Shown in pieces: positions 1 to 8,361 of a stretch of 64,000 nucleotides of DNA. Location: contig NZ_JAUHJR010000004.1 in assembly GCF_030412915.1 (NCBI RefSeq), forward strand, positions 186,001 through 250,000, in the 5' to 3' direction. Under the pieces are notes generated by a model. That model saw nothing but the letters and a program-made list of their open reading frames with translations. It was not told where the DNA came from and searched no databases. This DNA comes from Nocardioides abyssi. Its GTDB lineage: Bacteria > Actinomycetota > Actinomycetes > Propionibacteriales > Nocardioidaceae. A program made the position numbers and the translations under genes. How positions within the stretch are numbered: position 1 is the first letter of the stretch; each line of letters starts with the position of its first letter.

Positions 1-1344
1 GATCACCTCGAACTTCGAGGAGTCCACCATGACCGGCACGCGGCTGATGTCGGGCTCGCTGGCCACCAGCTTGGTGAAGCGGTCCATCGCGGCGACGCCG
101 TCAATCATCCCCTCGTCCATGTTGATGTCGATGACCTGCGCGCCGTTCTCGACCTGCTGCGCGGCGACCGACAGGGCGGTGTCGTAGTCGCCGTCCTTGA
201 TCAGCGTGCGGAAGCGGGCCGAGCCGGTGATGTTGGTGCGCTCGCCGACGTTCACGAACAACGAGTCCTCGTCGATCGTGAACGGCTCGAGGCCCGAGAG
301 CCGCATGGCCGGGCGGGCGGTCGGCACCTCTCGCGGGGTCGCCTGCTCGACGGCCCCGGCGATCGCGCCGATGTGGGCGGGGGTGGTGCCGCAGCAGCCC
401 CCGACGAGGTTGACGAAGCCGGCCTCGGCGAACTCGCGGACGACGGCGGCGGTCTCCTCCGCGGCCTCGTCGTACTCGCCGAACGCGTTGGGCAAGCCCG
501 CGTTGGGGTAGCAGCTCACGAACGTGTCCGCGACCCGGCTGAGCTCGGCGATGTAGGGGCGCATCTCCTTCGCGCCGAGCGCGCAGTTGAGGCCGACCGC
601 GAGCGGACGGGCGTGGCGCACGGAGTTCCAGAACGCCTCGGTCGTCTGCCCCGACAGGGTGCGGCCCGAGGCGTCGGTGATCGTGCCGGAGATGATGACC
701 GGCCACCGGCGGCCGAGGTCCTCGAAGAGCGTCTCGAGGGCGAAGATCGCGGCCTTGGCGTTGAGGGTGTCGAAGATCGTCTCGACCACGAGCAGGTCCG
801 CGCCGCCGTCGACGAGGCCGCGGGCGGCGGTGGTGTACGCCGCCACGAGCTGGTCGTAGGTCACGTTGCGGGTGGCCGGGTCGTTGACGTCGGGCGAGAT
901 TGAGGCCGTGCGCGTGGTCGGACCGAGCGCGCCGGCGACGTACCGCGGCTTGTCGGGGGTCTCGACGGCGTCGCACGCCCGGCGGGCCAGGCGGGCGGAC
1001 TCCAGGTTGAGCTCGTAGGCGAGCTCCTCCATGCCGTAGTCGCCGAGCGAGATCGCGTTGGCGTTGAAGGTGTTGGTCTCCAGCACGTCGGCCCCGGCCT
1101 CGAGGTACTCGCGGTGGATGGCCTCGATGATCTGCGGCTGGGTGATCGTGAGCAGGTCGTTGTTGCCGACGACGTCGCTGGGCCAGTCGGCGAACCGCTC
1201 ACCGCGGTAGCCGGCCTCGTCGGGACGGTCACGCTGGATCGCGGTGCCCATGGCGCCGTCGATCACCATGACCCGTTCCCGCAGCATCGCGGTCAGCGCC
1301 TCGGTGGCGTCGGGTCGGTGGTTCGGCGGTGCAAGATCGGGCAC
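1..1344 (-). CDS. metH: Cobalamin-dependent methionine synthase, N-terminal part (3' end beyond window)
   Basis: Cytosolic enzyme that transfers a methyl group from methyltetrahydrofolate through cobalamin to homocysteine. The 448 residues present cover the homocysteine-binding domain and the start of the pterin-binding domain. The zinc-site cysteines are visible: one in GLNCALG (about residue 254) and a pair in GGCCGTT (about 317-318). The following [11 protein letters not shown] opens the folate domain. The start is a GTG six bases after a clear GGAAGGAG ribosome binding site, and [12 protein letters not shown] falls where the family starts. The cobalamin-binding and reactivation domains would lie left of the window. 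The 124-base gap upstream is too short for an ordinary cobalamin riboswitch and none is recognisable. The gene diverges from the PAC2 gene. Confidence 0.96.
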   Translation of the reverse strand, partial: MPDLAPPNHRPDATEALTAMLRERVMVIDGAMGTAIQRDRPDEAGYRGERFADWPSDVVGNNDLLTITQPQIIEAIHREYLEAGADVLETNTFNANAISLGDYGMEELAYELNLESARLARRACDAVETPDKPRYVAGALGPTTRTASISPDVNDPATRNVTYDQLVAAYTTAARGLVDGGADLLVVETIFDTLNAKAAIFALETLFEDLGRRWPVIISGTITDASGRTLSGQTTEAFWNSVRHARPLAVGLNCALGAKEMRPYIAELSRVADTFVSCYPNAGLPNAFGEYDEAAEETAAVVREFAEAGFVNLVGGCCGTTPAHIGAIAGAVEQATPREVPTARPAMRLSGLEPFTIDEDSLFVNVGERTNITGSARFRTLIKDGDYDTALSVAAQQVENGAQVIDINMDEGMIDGVAAMDRFTKLVASEPDISRVPVMVDSSKFEVI

Positions 1345-1468
1345 GCCAGCTCCTTCCGGGCAGGGGCGTCCAGCGTAGGAAGAGCGTCCGAGTGCTGGAC
1401 AGGGTTCTCAGATCGTGGCACCGGGCGTCGCGACCGGTGAAATCCCGGGCCGTGACTACCCTGGATGG

Positions 1469-2332
1469 GTGATCGAGATCGACGACCTGCCCGACCTGGT
1501 GGACCCCGTGGTCATCGCCGCCTTCGAGGGCTGGAACGACGCCGCCGACGCCGCGTCGTCGGTCGTCGACCACCTCATGGAGGTCTGGAACGCGCGCGTC
1601 GTCGGCGCGATCGACCCCGAGGAGTTCTACGACTTCCAGGTCAACCGGCCCGTGGTCGGCACCGACGAGCTCGGCCACCGGCGGATCACCTGGCCCACCA
1701 CCCGGATCGCCATCGCCTCTCCCCCGGACCTGGACCGCGACGTCATCCTCGTGCGCGGCATCGAGCCCAACATGCGTTGGCGCCAGTTCTGCGCCGAGCT
1801 GCTCGCCGCCTGCGACGACCTCGGCGGCGAGCTGGTCGTCACGCTCGGCGCGCTGCTCGCCGACACCCCCCACACCCGGCCGATCCCCGTCACCGGCACC
1901 GCGACCGAGCCCGACCTGGTCGATCGGCTCAAGCTCGAGCAGTCGACCTACGAGGGGCCCACCGGCATCGTCGGGGTCTTCCAGGACGCCTGCGTGCGCC
2001 TCGACATCCCCGCCGTCTCCTACTGGGCGGCCGTCCCGCACTACGTCGCGCAGCCGCCGTGCCCCAAGGCCACCCTCGCGCTCGTCGGCCAGCTCGAGGA
2101 CCTGCTCGAGGTCTCGATCCCCCTCGGCGACCTGGCCGAGGACGCCCGCGCCTGGGAGCGCGGCGTCGACGAGCTCGCCGAGGACGACGAGGACGTCGCC
2201 GACTACGTCCGCGCCCTCGAGGAGACCCGCGACACGACCGACCTGCCCGAGGCCTCCGGCGAGGCGATCGCCCGGGAGTTCGAGCGGTACCTCAAGCGGC
2301 GTGGTGACGAGCCCGGCGGCGGCGCGGGCTGA
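1469..2332 (+). CDS. PAC2 family protein (proteasome-assembly-chaperone-like)
   Basis: Predicted 287-residue cytosolic protein of the PAC2 family, widespread in actinobacteria. It is related to eukaryotic proteasome assembly chaperone 2, but its bacterial role is not settled. Visible family features are the opening FEGWNDAADAAS, the LVRGIEPNMRWR segment and the central VTLGALLADTPHTRP. The C-terminus is strongly acidic (DELAEDDEDVADY). I chose the GTG at 1469 because a -10 hexamer TACCCT lies at 1457-1462, six bases upstream, and there is no Shine-Dalgarno, so a leaderless transcript is likely. An upstream ATG at 1415 would add a non-conserved 18-residue tail. The gene ends convergently with mshC, separated by paired hairpins. 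Confidence 0.88.
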   Translation: MIEIDDLPDLVDPVVIAAFEGWNDAADAASSVVDHLMEVWNARVVGAIDPEEFYDFQVNRPVVGTDELGHRRITWPTTRIAIASPPDLDRDVILVRGIEPNMRWRQFCAELLAACDDLGGELVVTLGALLADTPHTRPIPVTGTATEPDLVDRLKLEQSTYEGPTGIVGVFQDACVRLDIPAVSYWAAVPHYVAQPPCPKATLALVGQLEDLLEVSIPLGDLAEDARAWERGVDELAEDDEDVADYVRALEETRDTTDLPEASGEAIAREFERYLKRRGDEPGGGAG

Positions 2333-2465
2333 TCCCCGCCGCTGGGTGCTGACGGCGGCGCCCGCACGGCGTACGTCGAGTGGCCGACGTGTCCGCGGCG
2401 GCTCGCCGACCGTCGCGCTGCCGTCGCGCAGTCGTCGCGCAGTCGCCGTACATATCGGGGCAGTC

Positions 2466-2503
2466 CTGCACATATCGGGGCAGATCTACCCCGATATGTG
2501 CAG
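2466..2503. terminator. 15-bp perfect inverted repeat between convergent genes
   Basis: CTGCACATATCGGGG (2466-2480) pairs perfectly with CCCCGATATGTGCAG (2489-2503) around an eight-base loop. A partial third copy of the left arm, TACATATCGGGGCAG, lies at 2449-2463. It sits between the ends of the PAC2 gene and mshC, so a bidirectional terminator is the simplest reading, although there is no U tract. The GTGCAG end of its right arm is also used by the next palindrome. Confidence 0.7.
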
Positions 2504-2533
2504 GGGTCACCGGTTAACCGGTGACTCCTGCAC
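2498..2533. repeat. 36-bp near-perfect palindrome with CACCGGTTAACCGGTG core
   Basis: The 20 bases 2506-2525, GTCACCGGTTAACCGGTGAC, form a perfect palindrome. The symmetry extends to GTGCAG (2498-2503) and CTGCAC (2528-2533) with one mismatched pair. Its left end overlaps the right arm of the preceding hairpin, so the two stems cannot fully form together. The core recurs with one change at 52074-52091, also between convergent genes. Confidence 0.8.
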
Positions 2534-2556
2534 CCCCTCCGGCCGCCCGGCGACGC

Positions 2557-3795
2557 TCAGACGGACAGCCCCAGCGCAGCGTCGAGCACGGCGATGATCG
2601 AGACGGCGGCGTCGGGGTCGCTGGTGTCGGCGAGGCCGTCGGTGCCGAGGGTGGCGCGGACCCAGCGGTCGACGGCGGCGACGGCGCGAGGGGCGTCGAG
2701 GTCAGCGGCGAGCGCCTCGAGCACCTCGGTGACGACCGGGGCGGCGGGGGCGCCGGCGCCGAGTGCGAGAGCGCGGCGCCAGTCGGCGAGGGTGTCGACG
2801 GCGTCCCAGAGCTCGGCGTCGGTCCACTCCCAGTCGGCGCGGTAGTGGTGGCGCAGCAGCGCGAGCCGGATCGCCATCGGGTCGACGTCGCTGTTGCGCA
2901 GGGCGGAGACGAAGACCAGGTTGCCGCGCGACTTCGACATCTTCTCGCCGTCGTAGGCGACCATCCCGGCGTGGACGTAGGTCTGGGCGAACGGGGTGCC
3001 GGGGTCGACGACCTGGGCGTGGCCGGCGCACATCTCGTGGTGCGGGAAGACCAGGTCGCTGCCGCCGCCCTGCACGTCGAAGGCGCCGCCGAGGTGCTCC
3101 AGCGCGATCGCGGTGCACTCGACGTGCCAGCCGGGCCGGCCGGGGCCGAACTGGCTGGGCCACGAGGGCTCGCCCTCGCGCTCACCGCGCCACACGACGC
3201 AGTCGAGCGGGTCCTTCTTGCCGGGCCGGTCGACGTCGCCGCCGCGCTCGGGGTAGATCCGCAGCATCGTCTCGCGGTCCCAGCCGGACTCCTGCCCGAA
3301 GGCCGGGTCGGCGGTCACCGACATGTAGAGGTCGTCCTCGACGCGGTAGACCGCGCCGGCGGCCTGGAGCCGCTCGATCACGTCGAGCACGAGCGGGATG
3401 GACTCGACCGCACCGATGTACTCGTCGGGCGCGAGCACCCGCAGGGCGGTCATGTCCTGGCGGAACAGCTCGGTCTCGCGCTCCGCCAGCTCGACCCAGT
3501 CGGTGCCGACCTTGGTGGCGCGCTCGAGCAGGGGGTCGTCGACGTCGGTGACGTTCTGCACGTAGCGGACCTCGTGGCCGGCGTTGCGCCAGGCGCGGTT
3601 GAGCAGGTCGAAGCCGACGTACGTCGCGGCGTGGCCCAGGTGGGTGGCGTCGTACGGCGTGATCCCGCAGACGTACATGCGTGCGGGCCCCTCCGGGGTG
3701 GTCGCGACGAGCGCGCCCGTCGCGGTGTCGTGGACCGACACCTCGGGACCCTTCACGGGCAGGGTGGGGACCTCCGGGGACGGCCAGGCGCGCAT
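2557..3795 (-). CDS. mshC: Cysteine:1D-myo-inositol 2-amino-2-deoxy-alpha-D-glucopyranoside ligase (MshC)
   Basis: ATP-dependent ligation of cysteine to GlcN-inositol, the third committed step of mycothiol synthesis in the cytosol. The 412-residue length and the start [10 protein letters not shown] are typical of MshC and shorter than a cysteinyl-tRNA synthetase, whose C-terminal tRNA-binding region is missing. The class I motifs are present: HIGH as THLGHA (51-56) and KMSKS (285-289). Zinc ligands are Cys43, Cys227 and the His in FPHHE. A -10 hexamer TAGGCT (complement of 3803-3808) stands seven bases before the ATG with no Shine-Dalgarno, so it can be transcribed leaderless, independently of the genes upstream on the same strand. 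It follows the SCO1664-type gene by 48 bases. Confidence 0.96.
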   Translation of the reverse strand: MRAWPSPEVPTLPVKGPEVSVHDTATGALVATTPEGPARMYVCGITPYDATHLGHAATYVGFDLLNRAWRNAGHEVRYVQNVTDVDDPLLERATKVGTDWVELAERETELFRQDMTALRVLAPDEYIGAVESIPLVLDVIERLQAAGAVYRVEDDLYMSVTADPAFGQESGWDRETMLRIYPERGGDVDRPGKKDPLDCVVWRGEREGEPSWPSQFGPGRPGWHVECTAIALEHLGGAFDVQGGGSDLVFPHHEMCAGHAQVVDPGTPFAQTYVHAGMVAYDGEKMSKSRGNLVFVSALRNSDVDPMAIRLALLRHHYRADWEWTDAELWDAVDTLADWRRALALGAGAPAAPVVTEVLEALAADLDAPRAVAAVDRWVRATLGTDGLADTSDPDAAVSIIAVLDAALGLSV

Positions 3796-3843
3796 GGTCC
3801 GCAGCCTAACGACCCGGGGGCCGCGCCCCGACGAGCGGTCGGG

Positions 3844-4623
3844 TCAGAACGGCGGCCACGGGATCGCGGGCATCTCGCCGTGCGGGGCGGGCATCACGCC
3901 GCGGTCGAGCAGGCGCGCGCAGCGCCGCTCCAGCGCGGTGATCTCCCGGTCGGTGAGCAGGGGGGCGAGGGTGTCACCGAGGGACCCGCCCAGCGCGGCG
4001 CGGACCCGGCTGACGACCTCGACGTCCTCGTCGCGCAGCGGCTCGCCCAGCCAGCCCCACAGCACGGTGCGCAGCTTGTGCTCGTGGTGGAATGCGATGC
4101 CGTGGTCGACGCCGTGGCGGTGCCCGTCGGCCATCTCGAGCACGTGGCCGCCCTTGCGGTCGGCGTTGTTGACGACCACGTCGAAGACCGCCATCCGCCG
4201 GAGCGCCGCGGTGTCCTCGTGGACCAGGCTGACCGGCAGGTCGCGGCCGTCGACACCGTCGAAGACGTGGAGGAACCCCGGCGGCACCTCGCCGTGCGCG
4301 ACGATCTCCACCGCCGCCTGCTCGGGGTCGGGCTCGCACCAGCGCTGCACCATCCCGAGGCCGTGCGGTCCCTCGCGCAGCCAGGTCTCGGGGACGACGT
4401 CCCACCCCGTGGCCTCGGAGACGGCGTACGCCGCGACCTCCCGCGAGGCCAGGTCGCCGTCGGGGAAGTCCCACAGCGGCCGCTCCCCCGCCACCGGCTT
4501 GTAGACGACCTTGACGTCCCCGATCGCGCCGAGGAACGTCGCGTTGCTGGCCGGCATGATCCGGCCGTGCAGGACCAGCTCGTCGCCGAGCAGGTCCACG
4601 CCGGTGTCGTCGGCGGTGGTCAC
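3844..4623 (-). CDS. SCO1664 family protein (phosphatidylinositol 3/4-kinase-like fold)
   Basis: 259-residue protein of a conserved actinobacterial family always found beside mshC, distantly resembling PI3/4-kinase or HipA-type folds; its biochemical role is unknown to me. Kinase-like features are VVYKPVAGERPLWDFP (Lys and following residues as in a nucleotide-binding strand), VVVNNADRKGGHVLE (catalytic-loop-like Asn-Ala-Asp) and VDHGIAFH (metal-binding Asp). The GTG start overlaps the stop of the DUF3090 gene in a GTGA, so translation is coupled. Conservation next to mshC suggests co-regulation rather than a proven function in thiol metabolism. Confidence 0.88.
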   Translation of the reverse strand: MTTADDTGVDLLGDELVLHGRIMPASNATFLGAIGDVKVVYKPVAGERPLWDFPDGDLASREVAAYAVSEATGWDVVPETWLREGPHGLGMVQRWCEPDPEQAAVEIVAHGEVPPGFLHVFDGVDGRDLPVSLVHEDTAALRRMAVFDVVVNNADRKGGHVLEMADGHRHGVDHGIAFHHEHKLRTVLWGWLGEPLRDEDVEVVSRVRAALGGSLGDTLAPLLTDREITALERRCARLLDRGVMPAPHGEMPAIPWPPF

Positions 4624-5198
4624 GGGTCGCGGCGCTTGAACCCGTTGGCCCGGACGCACAGGTGGCCGTCGGGGTCGATCGGCAGCCCGCAGAAGGGGCA
4701 GGACGGACGGCCGGCCTCGAGCACCTGCTCGGTGCGCTTGACGAACGCCCGCGCGAGCCCCGCGGGGATGCGGACCAGCAGCACCTCGTCGGGCTCGGGC
4801 TCCTCGAAGTCCTCGTCGACCTGGTCGGGCGAGACCACGGCGGCCTCGGTGAACGGGAAGACCTCGATCACGACCCGCTCGTCGTCGGGGTCCCACGACA
4901 GCGTCATCGTGCCGGCGCGGAACTCCTCCTCGATCGGCTGCTCCAGCGGCTCGGCGTCCTCGAGGTCCAGCGGCGCGACCGCCGGGATCATCGCGGTGTT
5001 GCGCTCGCTGCCCATGACCTCGTCCAGCAGCTCGTCGATGCGCTCGGCAAGGGCCGCCACCTGCTGCTTCTCCAGCGCGACGCTGACGAGCTTGACGCCG
5101 CTGCGGGCCTGGAGGAAGAACGTGCGGTACCCCGGAGGCCCGACGGTGCCGGTGACGAAGCGCTCCGGCGGGTCGAACCCGTGGACGAGTGGTGCCAT
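4620..5198 (-). CDS. DUF3090 family zinc-ribbon protein
   Basis: 192-residue protein of the DUF3090 family, the second member of the conserved mshC neighbourhood; molecular role unknown. The N-terminal two thirds is a mixed acidic domain (FVTGTVGPPGYRTFFLQ, then ALEKQQVAALAERIDELLDEV). The C-terminus carries a short zinc ribbon with a CPFC pair and a later Cys in GHLC. A -10 TAGGGT (complement of 5205-5210) lies six bases before the ATG; GGTGGAG in the same stretch could also serve as a weak ribosome binding site. The stop overlaps the next gene by four bases. Confidence 0.92.
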   Translation of the reverse strand: MAPLVHGFDPPERFVTGTVGPPGYRTFFLQARSGVKLVSVALEKQQVAALAERIDELLDEVMGSERNTAMIPAVAPLDLEDAEPLEQPIEEEFRAGTMTLSWDPDDERVVIEVFPFTEAAVVSPDQVDEDFEEPEPDEVLLVRIPAGLARAFVKRTEQVLEAGRPSCPFCGLPIDPDGHLCVRANGFKRRDP

Positions 5199-5256
5199 GT
5201 CTCCACCCTATGAGGCCGTCCCAGCACCGCGCGGGCGGTGGCCGCCCACCGGATCC

Positions 5257-5991
5257 TCAGGAGGCGACGGAGGGGCCGGCACCGCCGCCGACGGCGGCAC
5301 CGGCGTCCGGGGCGGTGGCCGCCCGCTTGCCCGTGCGGGCCTTGCGGGCCGGCTTCTGGGCCAGCCAGGACAGGTCCCCGGAGTGGGTGTTGGTGGCCAG
5401 CACGTAGGGCCGGGTGCCGGTGTAGCGGACGATCGAGATCGACGCGGGGTCGATGTTGATCCGCTGGAAGAGGTCGAGGTGCATGCCGAGGGCGTCGGCC
5501 AGCACGGACTTGATGATGTCGCCGTGGCTGACGGCGACCCAGACCGCGCCGGCGCCGTGGGCGGCCTCGACGGCGGCGTCGTGGCGGCGTACGGCGGCGA
5601 CGGCCCGCGCCTGCATCGCGGCCAGCGACTCACCGCCGGGGAACTCCGCCGCCGACGGCTGGGACTGCACGGTCGACCAGAGCTTCTCCTTGGCCAGGTC
5701 GCGCAGCTGCCGGCCCTGCCACTCGCCGTAGTCGCACTCGGTGATGCCCTTCTCGGTCACCAGCGTCAGCGGCGGGCTCTGGGCGCCCATGATCGCCTTG
5801 GCGGTCTGGCGGCACCGCTCGAGCGGGCTGCTGACGATCGCGTGCACCGGCAGGTCCTTCATCCGCTCCCCGGCGCGGGCGGCCTGCTTCTGACCGGTCG
5901 CGTCGAGCTTCACCCCGGGCATCCGACCGGCGAGCATGCCGCTCGCGTTGGCGGTCGTCCGGCCGTGGCGGACGAGGATCACGGTGGCCAT
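5257..5991 (-). CDS. Histidine phosphatase family protein (MSMEG_4193/SCO1666 type)
   Basis: 244-residue phosphoglycerate-mutase-like phosphatase. The catalytic LVRHGRTTANASG lies at the N-terminus, the second His is in VAVSHGDIIKSV, and Arg and Glu of the active site are in SSPLERCRQT and CDYGEWQGR. Substrate unknown. It is the first gene of the conserved set running phosphatase, DUF3090, SCO1664 family, mshC. The C-terminal 35 residues are Ala/Gly/Lys-rich and probably disordered. A -10 TAGGGT (complement of 6000-6005) lies eight bases before the ATG without a Shine-Dalgarno, back to back with the corA promoter. Confidence 0.92.
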   Translation of the reverse strand: MATVILVRHGRTTANASGMLAGRMPGVKLDATGQKQAARAGERMKDLPVHAIVSSPLERCRQTAKAIMGAQSPPLTLVTEKGITECDYGEWQGRQLRDLAKEKLWSTVQSQPSAAEFPGGESLAAMQARAVAAVRRHDAAVEAAHGAGAVWVAVSHGDIIKSVLADALGMHLDLFQRINIDPASISIVRYTGTRPYVLATNTHSGDLSWLAQKPARKARTGKRAATAPDAGAAVGGGAGPSVAS

Positions 5992-5999
5992 GGCGTCGA

Positions 6000-6026
6000 A
6001 CCCTACTGGTCGCCACGTCGTACCGT
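6000..6026. promoter_or_regulatory. Divergent leaderless promoters, histidine phosphatase and corA
   Basis: Only 42 bases separate the two start codons. The minus-strand -10 (TAGGGT, complement of 6000-6005) and the plus-strand -10 (TACCGT, 6021-6026) are 15 bases apart, so the -35 region of each promoter must lie in or beyond the -10 of the other. Simultaneous occupancy by two polymerases looks impossible. Promoter assignment rests on the hexamers and spacing only. Confidence 0.6.
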
Positions 6027-6033
6027 TCCGGGC

Positions 6034-7014
6034 GTGATCGTCGACAGCGCGCTCTACCGACACGGCTCGCGGGTGGCCGCCGACTGCGGCGCCCACGACT
6101 ACGAGCAGCTGCGCCAGCAGGTGCGCGAGGAGGGCGACTTCGTCTGGGTCGGCCTGCACCAGCCCGACGCGGAGGAGCTGGCCAAGGTCGCCGCCGCCTT
6201 CGGCCTCCACCCGCTCGCCGTGGAGGACGCCGTCAAGGCCCACCAGCGGCCGAAGCTCGAGCACTACGACGACAGCCTCTTCCTCGTGCTCAAGACGCTC
6301 TGGTACGTCGACGCCGACGACGCGGTCGAGACCGGCGAGATCAACCTGTTCGTGGGGCCCGACTTCGTCGTCACCGTCCGGCACGGCGAGGGCTCGGAGC
6401 TCCAGTCGGCCCGTCAGTACCTCGAGTCGCGGCAGGCGGTGCTCGACCACGGTCCCTCCGCGGTCGTGTACGCCGTGTGCGACACCGTCGTCGACGCCTA
6501 CCGGGAGGTCGCCGACGAGCTGGAGCGGGACGTCGACGAGGTCGAGGACTCGGTCTTCTCCCCCACGCGCTCCGACGACTCGGTCCGCATCTACGTGCTC
6601 AAGCGCGAGATCGCCGAGGTCCGCCGGGCCGTCCAGCCGCTGCGCGAGCCGATGCGCCGCCTGGCCGCGGGCGAGGTCGAGGGGATCGACACGACGGCGG
6701 CGCCGTTCTTCCGCGACGTGCTCGACCACCTCTCGCAGGTCGGCGAGGTCGTCGACAACCTGGAGACCCTGCTGTCCTCGGCGTTCGACGCCCAGGTGGC
6801 CCGGATTTCGGTGCAGCAGAACGACGACATGCGCAAGATCTCCGCAGGCGCCGCCCTGGTCGTCGTACCGACGCTCATCGCCGGCGTCTACGGCATGAAC
6901 TTCGACCACATGCCCGAGCTCCACTGGACCTTCGGCTACGTGTTCGCCCTGTCGCTGATGGTCGGGTCCTCGGCGGTGCTGTGGGTGTTCTTCAAGCGGT
7001 CCGGCTGGTTGTAG
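6034..7014 (+). CDS. corA: CorA-type magnesium/cobalt transporter
   Basis: 326-residue CorA family divalent-cation channel of the cytoplasmic membrane. The long soluble N-terminal domain is followed by two C-terminal membrane segments, with the signature YGMN at about 286-289 closing the first (SAGAALVVVPTLIAGVYGMN) and the pore-loop acid group in FDHMPE. GTG at 6034 is chosen because -10 TACCGT (6021-6026) stands seven bases upstream. Residues downstream align with the family from VDSALYRHG onward. The C-terminus FFKRSGWL is normal for CorA. Confidence 0.95.
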   Translation: MIVDSALYRHGSRVAADCGAHDYEQLRQQVREEGDFVWVGLHQPDAEELAKVAAAFGLHPLAVEDAVKAHQRPKLEHYDDSLFLVLKTLWYVDADDAVETGEINLFVGPDFVVTVRHGEGSELQSARQYLESRQAVLDHGPSAVVYAVCDTVVDAYREVADELERDVDEVEDSVFSPTRSDDSVRIYVLKREIAEVRRAVQPLREPMRRLAAGEVEGIDTTAAPFFRDVLDHLSQVGEVVDNLETLLSSAFDAQVARISVQQNDDMRKISAGAALVVVPTLIAGVYGMNFDHMPELHWTFGYVFALSLMVGSSAVLWVFFKRSGWL

Positions 7015-7061
7015 CCGTCGAACCCCTGGTCAACGGCCGGCACCCGGCGCACACTCTGGTC

Positions 7062-7418
7062 ATGGACGACCTGCGCGACACCGCCACCGCCACCGGCACG
7101 GGGATCGGCACCGCAGCCCGGCCCCGCGCGGCCTGGGCGCTGGCTGCCCTGCTCGTCGTGGTCGTGCTGGCCGGCTGCACGTGGGCGGCGGCGACCGCGG
7201 ACGACACTGCCCGGGTGGTGCAGGTGTCGCTGCTCGGTCTGCTGGGCGCCGGCATCGCCGCCGTGCTGGTCTACGCCGTCGTGACCCCGCTGCCCGGCCG
7301 GGGCGCGGGCGCGGCGGGCGGGCGCACGAGCGGCAGCGCGTGGTTCGCGGGCGGGCCCGTCGACGCCGGCGGCGCGGGCGGGGACTGCGGCGGATCGGGC
7401 GGCGGCGACTGCGGCTGA
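7062..7418 (+). CDS. Small membrane protein, two TM segments and Gly/Cys-rich tail
   Basis: 118-residue protein I do not recognise. Two hydrophobic segments are plain (about residues 25-45, AWALAALLVVVVLAGC, and 58-78, VSLLGLLGAGIAAVLVYAVV), followed by a glycine-rich tail ending GGDCGGSGGGDCG. Similar Gly-Cys tails occur on many small actinobacterial membrane proteins. CACACT (7050-7055) six bases before the ATG is a plausible leaderless -10. It lies 47 bases after corA and is convergent with uppP. Confidence 0.6.
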   Translation: MDDLRDTATATGTGIGTAARPRAAWALAALLVVVVLAGCTWAAATADDTARVVQVSLLGLLGAGIAAVLVYAVVTPLPGRGAGAAGGRTSGSAWFAGGPVDAGGAGGDCGGSGGGDCG

Positions 7419-7462
7419 CCTACCGACCGCCCGAGCGGCCCGGAGGTCGGGCAGCCCGGAGG

Positions 7463-8287
7463 TCAGGCGGCCAGCACGCCCGTGCCGACGAGGACGAGCA
7501 CCACCGCGCCGAGCCCGACGCGGTAGAGCACGAACGGCGCGTAGGAGCGGGTCGAGACGTACCGCAGGAGCCAGGCGATGGCGGCGTACCCCACGACGAA
7601 GGAGACGATCGTCGCGGTGATCGTCGGTCCCCACCCGTAGGTGTTGTCGCCGTGCGGGATCTCCTTGAGCTCGAAGAGGCCGGCGCCGACGACGGCAGGG
7701 ATGGCGAGCAGGAAGGCGTAGCGGGTGGCGGCCTCGCGTTCGTAGCCCAGGACGCGGCCCATCGAGATCGTCGCGCCGGAGCGGCTGACGCCGGGCACGA
7801 GCGCGCACGCCTGGGCCAGGCCCATGAGGACGGCGTCGCGCAGGTTCATCTGCTTGATCGTCTTGTTCGACGCGCTCATCCGGTCGGCGACGCCCAGCAC
7901 GACACCGAGCACGATGAGCGTGGTGCCGATGATCCACAGGCTGCGGAAGTCGGACTCGATGACGTCCTTGAGTGCGATGCCCAGCAGGACGATCGGCAGC
8001 GAGCCGATGATGATGAACCAGCCCATCCGGGCGTCCAGGCTGCCGCGGTACTCCGGCCTGACCAGCGAGCGCAGCCACGCCGACGCGATGCGCCAGATGT
8101 CGTGGCGGAAGTAGATGAGGACGGCCAGCTCGGTCCCGATCTGGATCACTGCGGTGAACGCCGCACCCGGGTCGCCCCACCCGAAGAGCTCGGGGAAGAT
8201 CCGCAGGTGCGCGCTGCTCGAGATCGGGAGGAACTCGGTCAGTCCCTGGATCGTGCCCAGCACGACGGCCTGGAGGAAGTCCCACAC
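7463..8287 (-). CDS. uppP: Undecaprenyl-diphosphate phosphatase (BacA/UppP)
   Basis: Integral membrane enzyme that dephosphorylates undecaprenyl diphosphate to recycle the peptidoglycan lipid carrier; it can raise bacitracin resistance. The family motifs are clear: IQGLTEFLPISSSAH near the N-terminus with the catalytic Glu, and PGVSRSGATI in the second half. Seven to eight hydrophobic segments run to the C-terminus. I take GTG at 8287 because -10 TAGGAT (complement of 8296-8301) precedes it by eight bases. An ATG at 8335 is in frame but would place the promoter inside the gene and add a positively charged 16-residue tail not usual for the family. Confidence 0.93.
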   Translation of the reverse strand: MWDFLQAVVLGTIQGLTEFLPISSSAHLRIFPELFGWGDPGAAFTAVIQIGTELAVLIYFRHDIWRIASAWLRSLVRPEYRGSLDARMGWFIIIGSLPIVLLGIALKDVIESDFRSLWIIGTTLIVLGVVLGVADRMSASNKTIKQMNLRDAVLMGLAQACALVPGVSRSGATISMGRVLGYEREAATRYAFLLAIPAVVGAGLFELKEIPHGDNTYGWGPTITATIVSFVVGYAAIAWLLRYVSTRSYAPFVLYRVGLGAVVLVLVGTGVLAA

Positions 8288-8361
8288 GGGCGTCGATCCT
8301 ACGGACACCGCACCCGCGAGCCGGACGCGGCGCACGAGACGTCGCCCACTACCTTGTCGGC

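Noticed and set aside
1345-1468. Cobalamin or SAM riboswitch before metH
   Set aside because: Only 124 bases, shared with a divergent leaderless gene, and no B12-box or SAM-type conserved core seen.
2521-6033. Very long plus-strand open frame running antisense through mshC and its partner genes into corA
   Set aside because: It is open because of high GC; translation is compositionally biased and the minus-strand genes are clearly real. Only the part from 6034 is corA.
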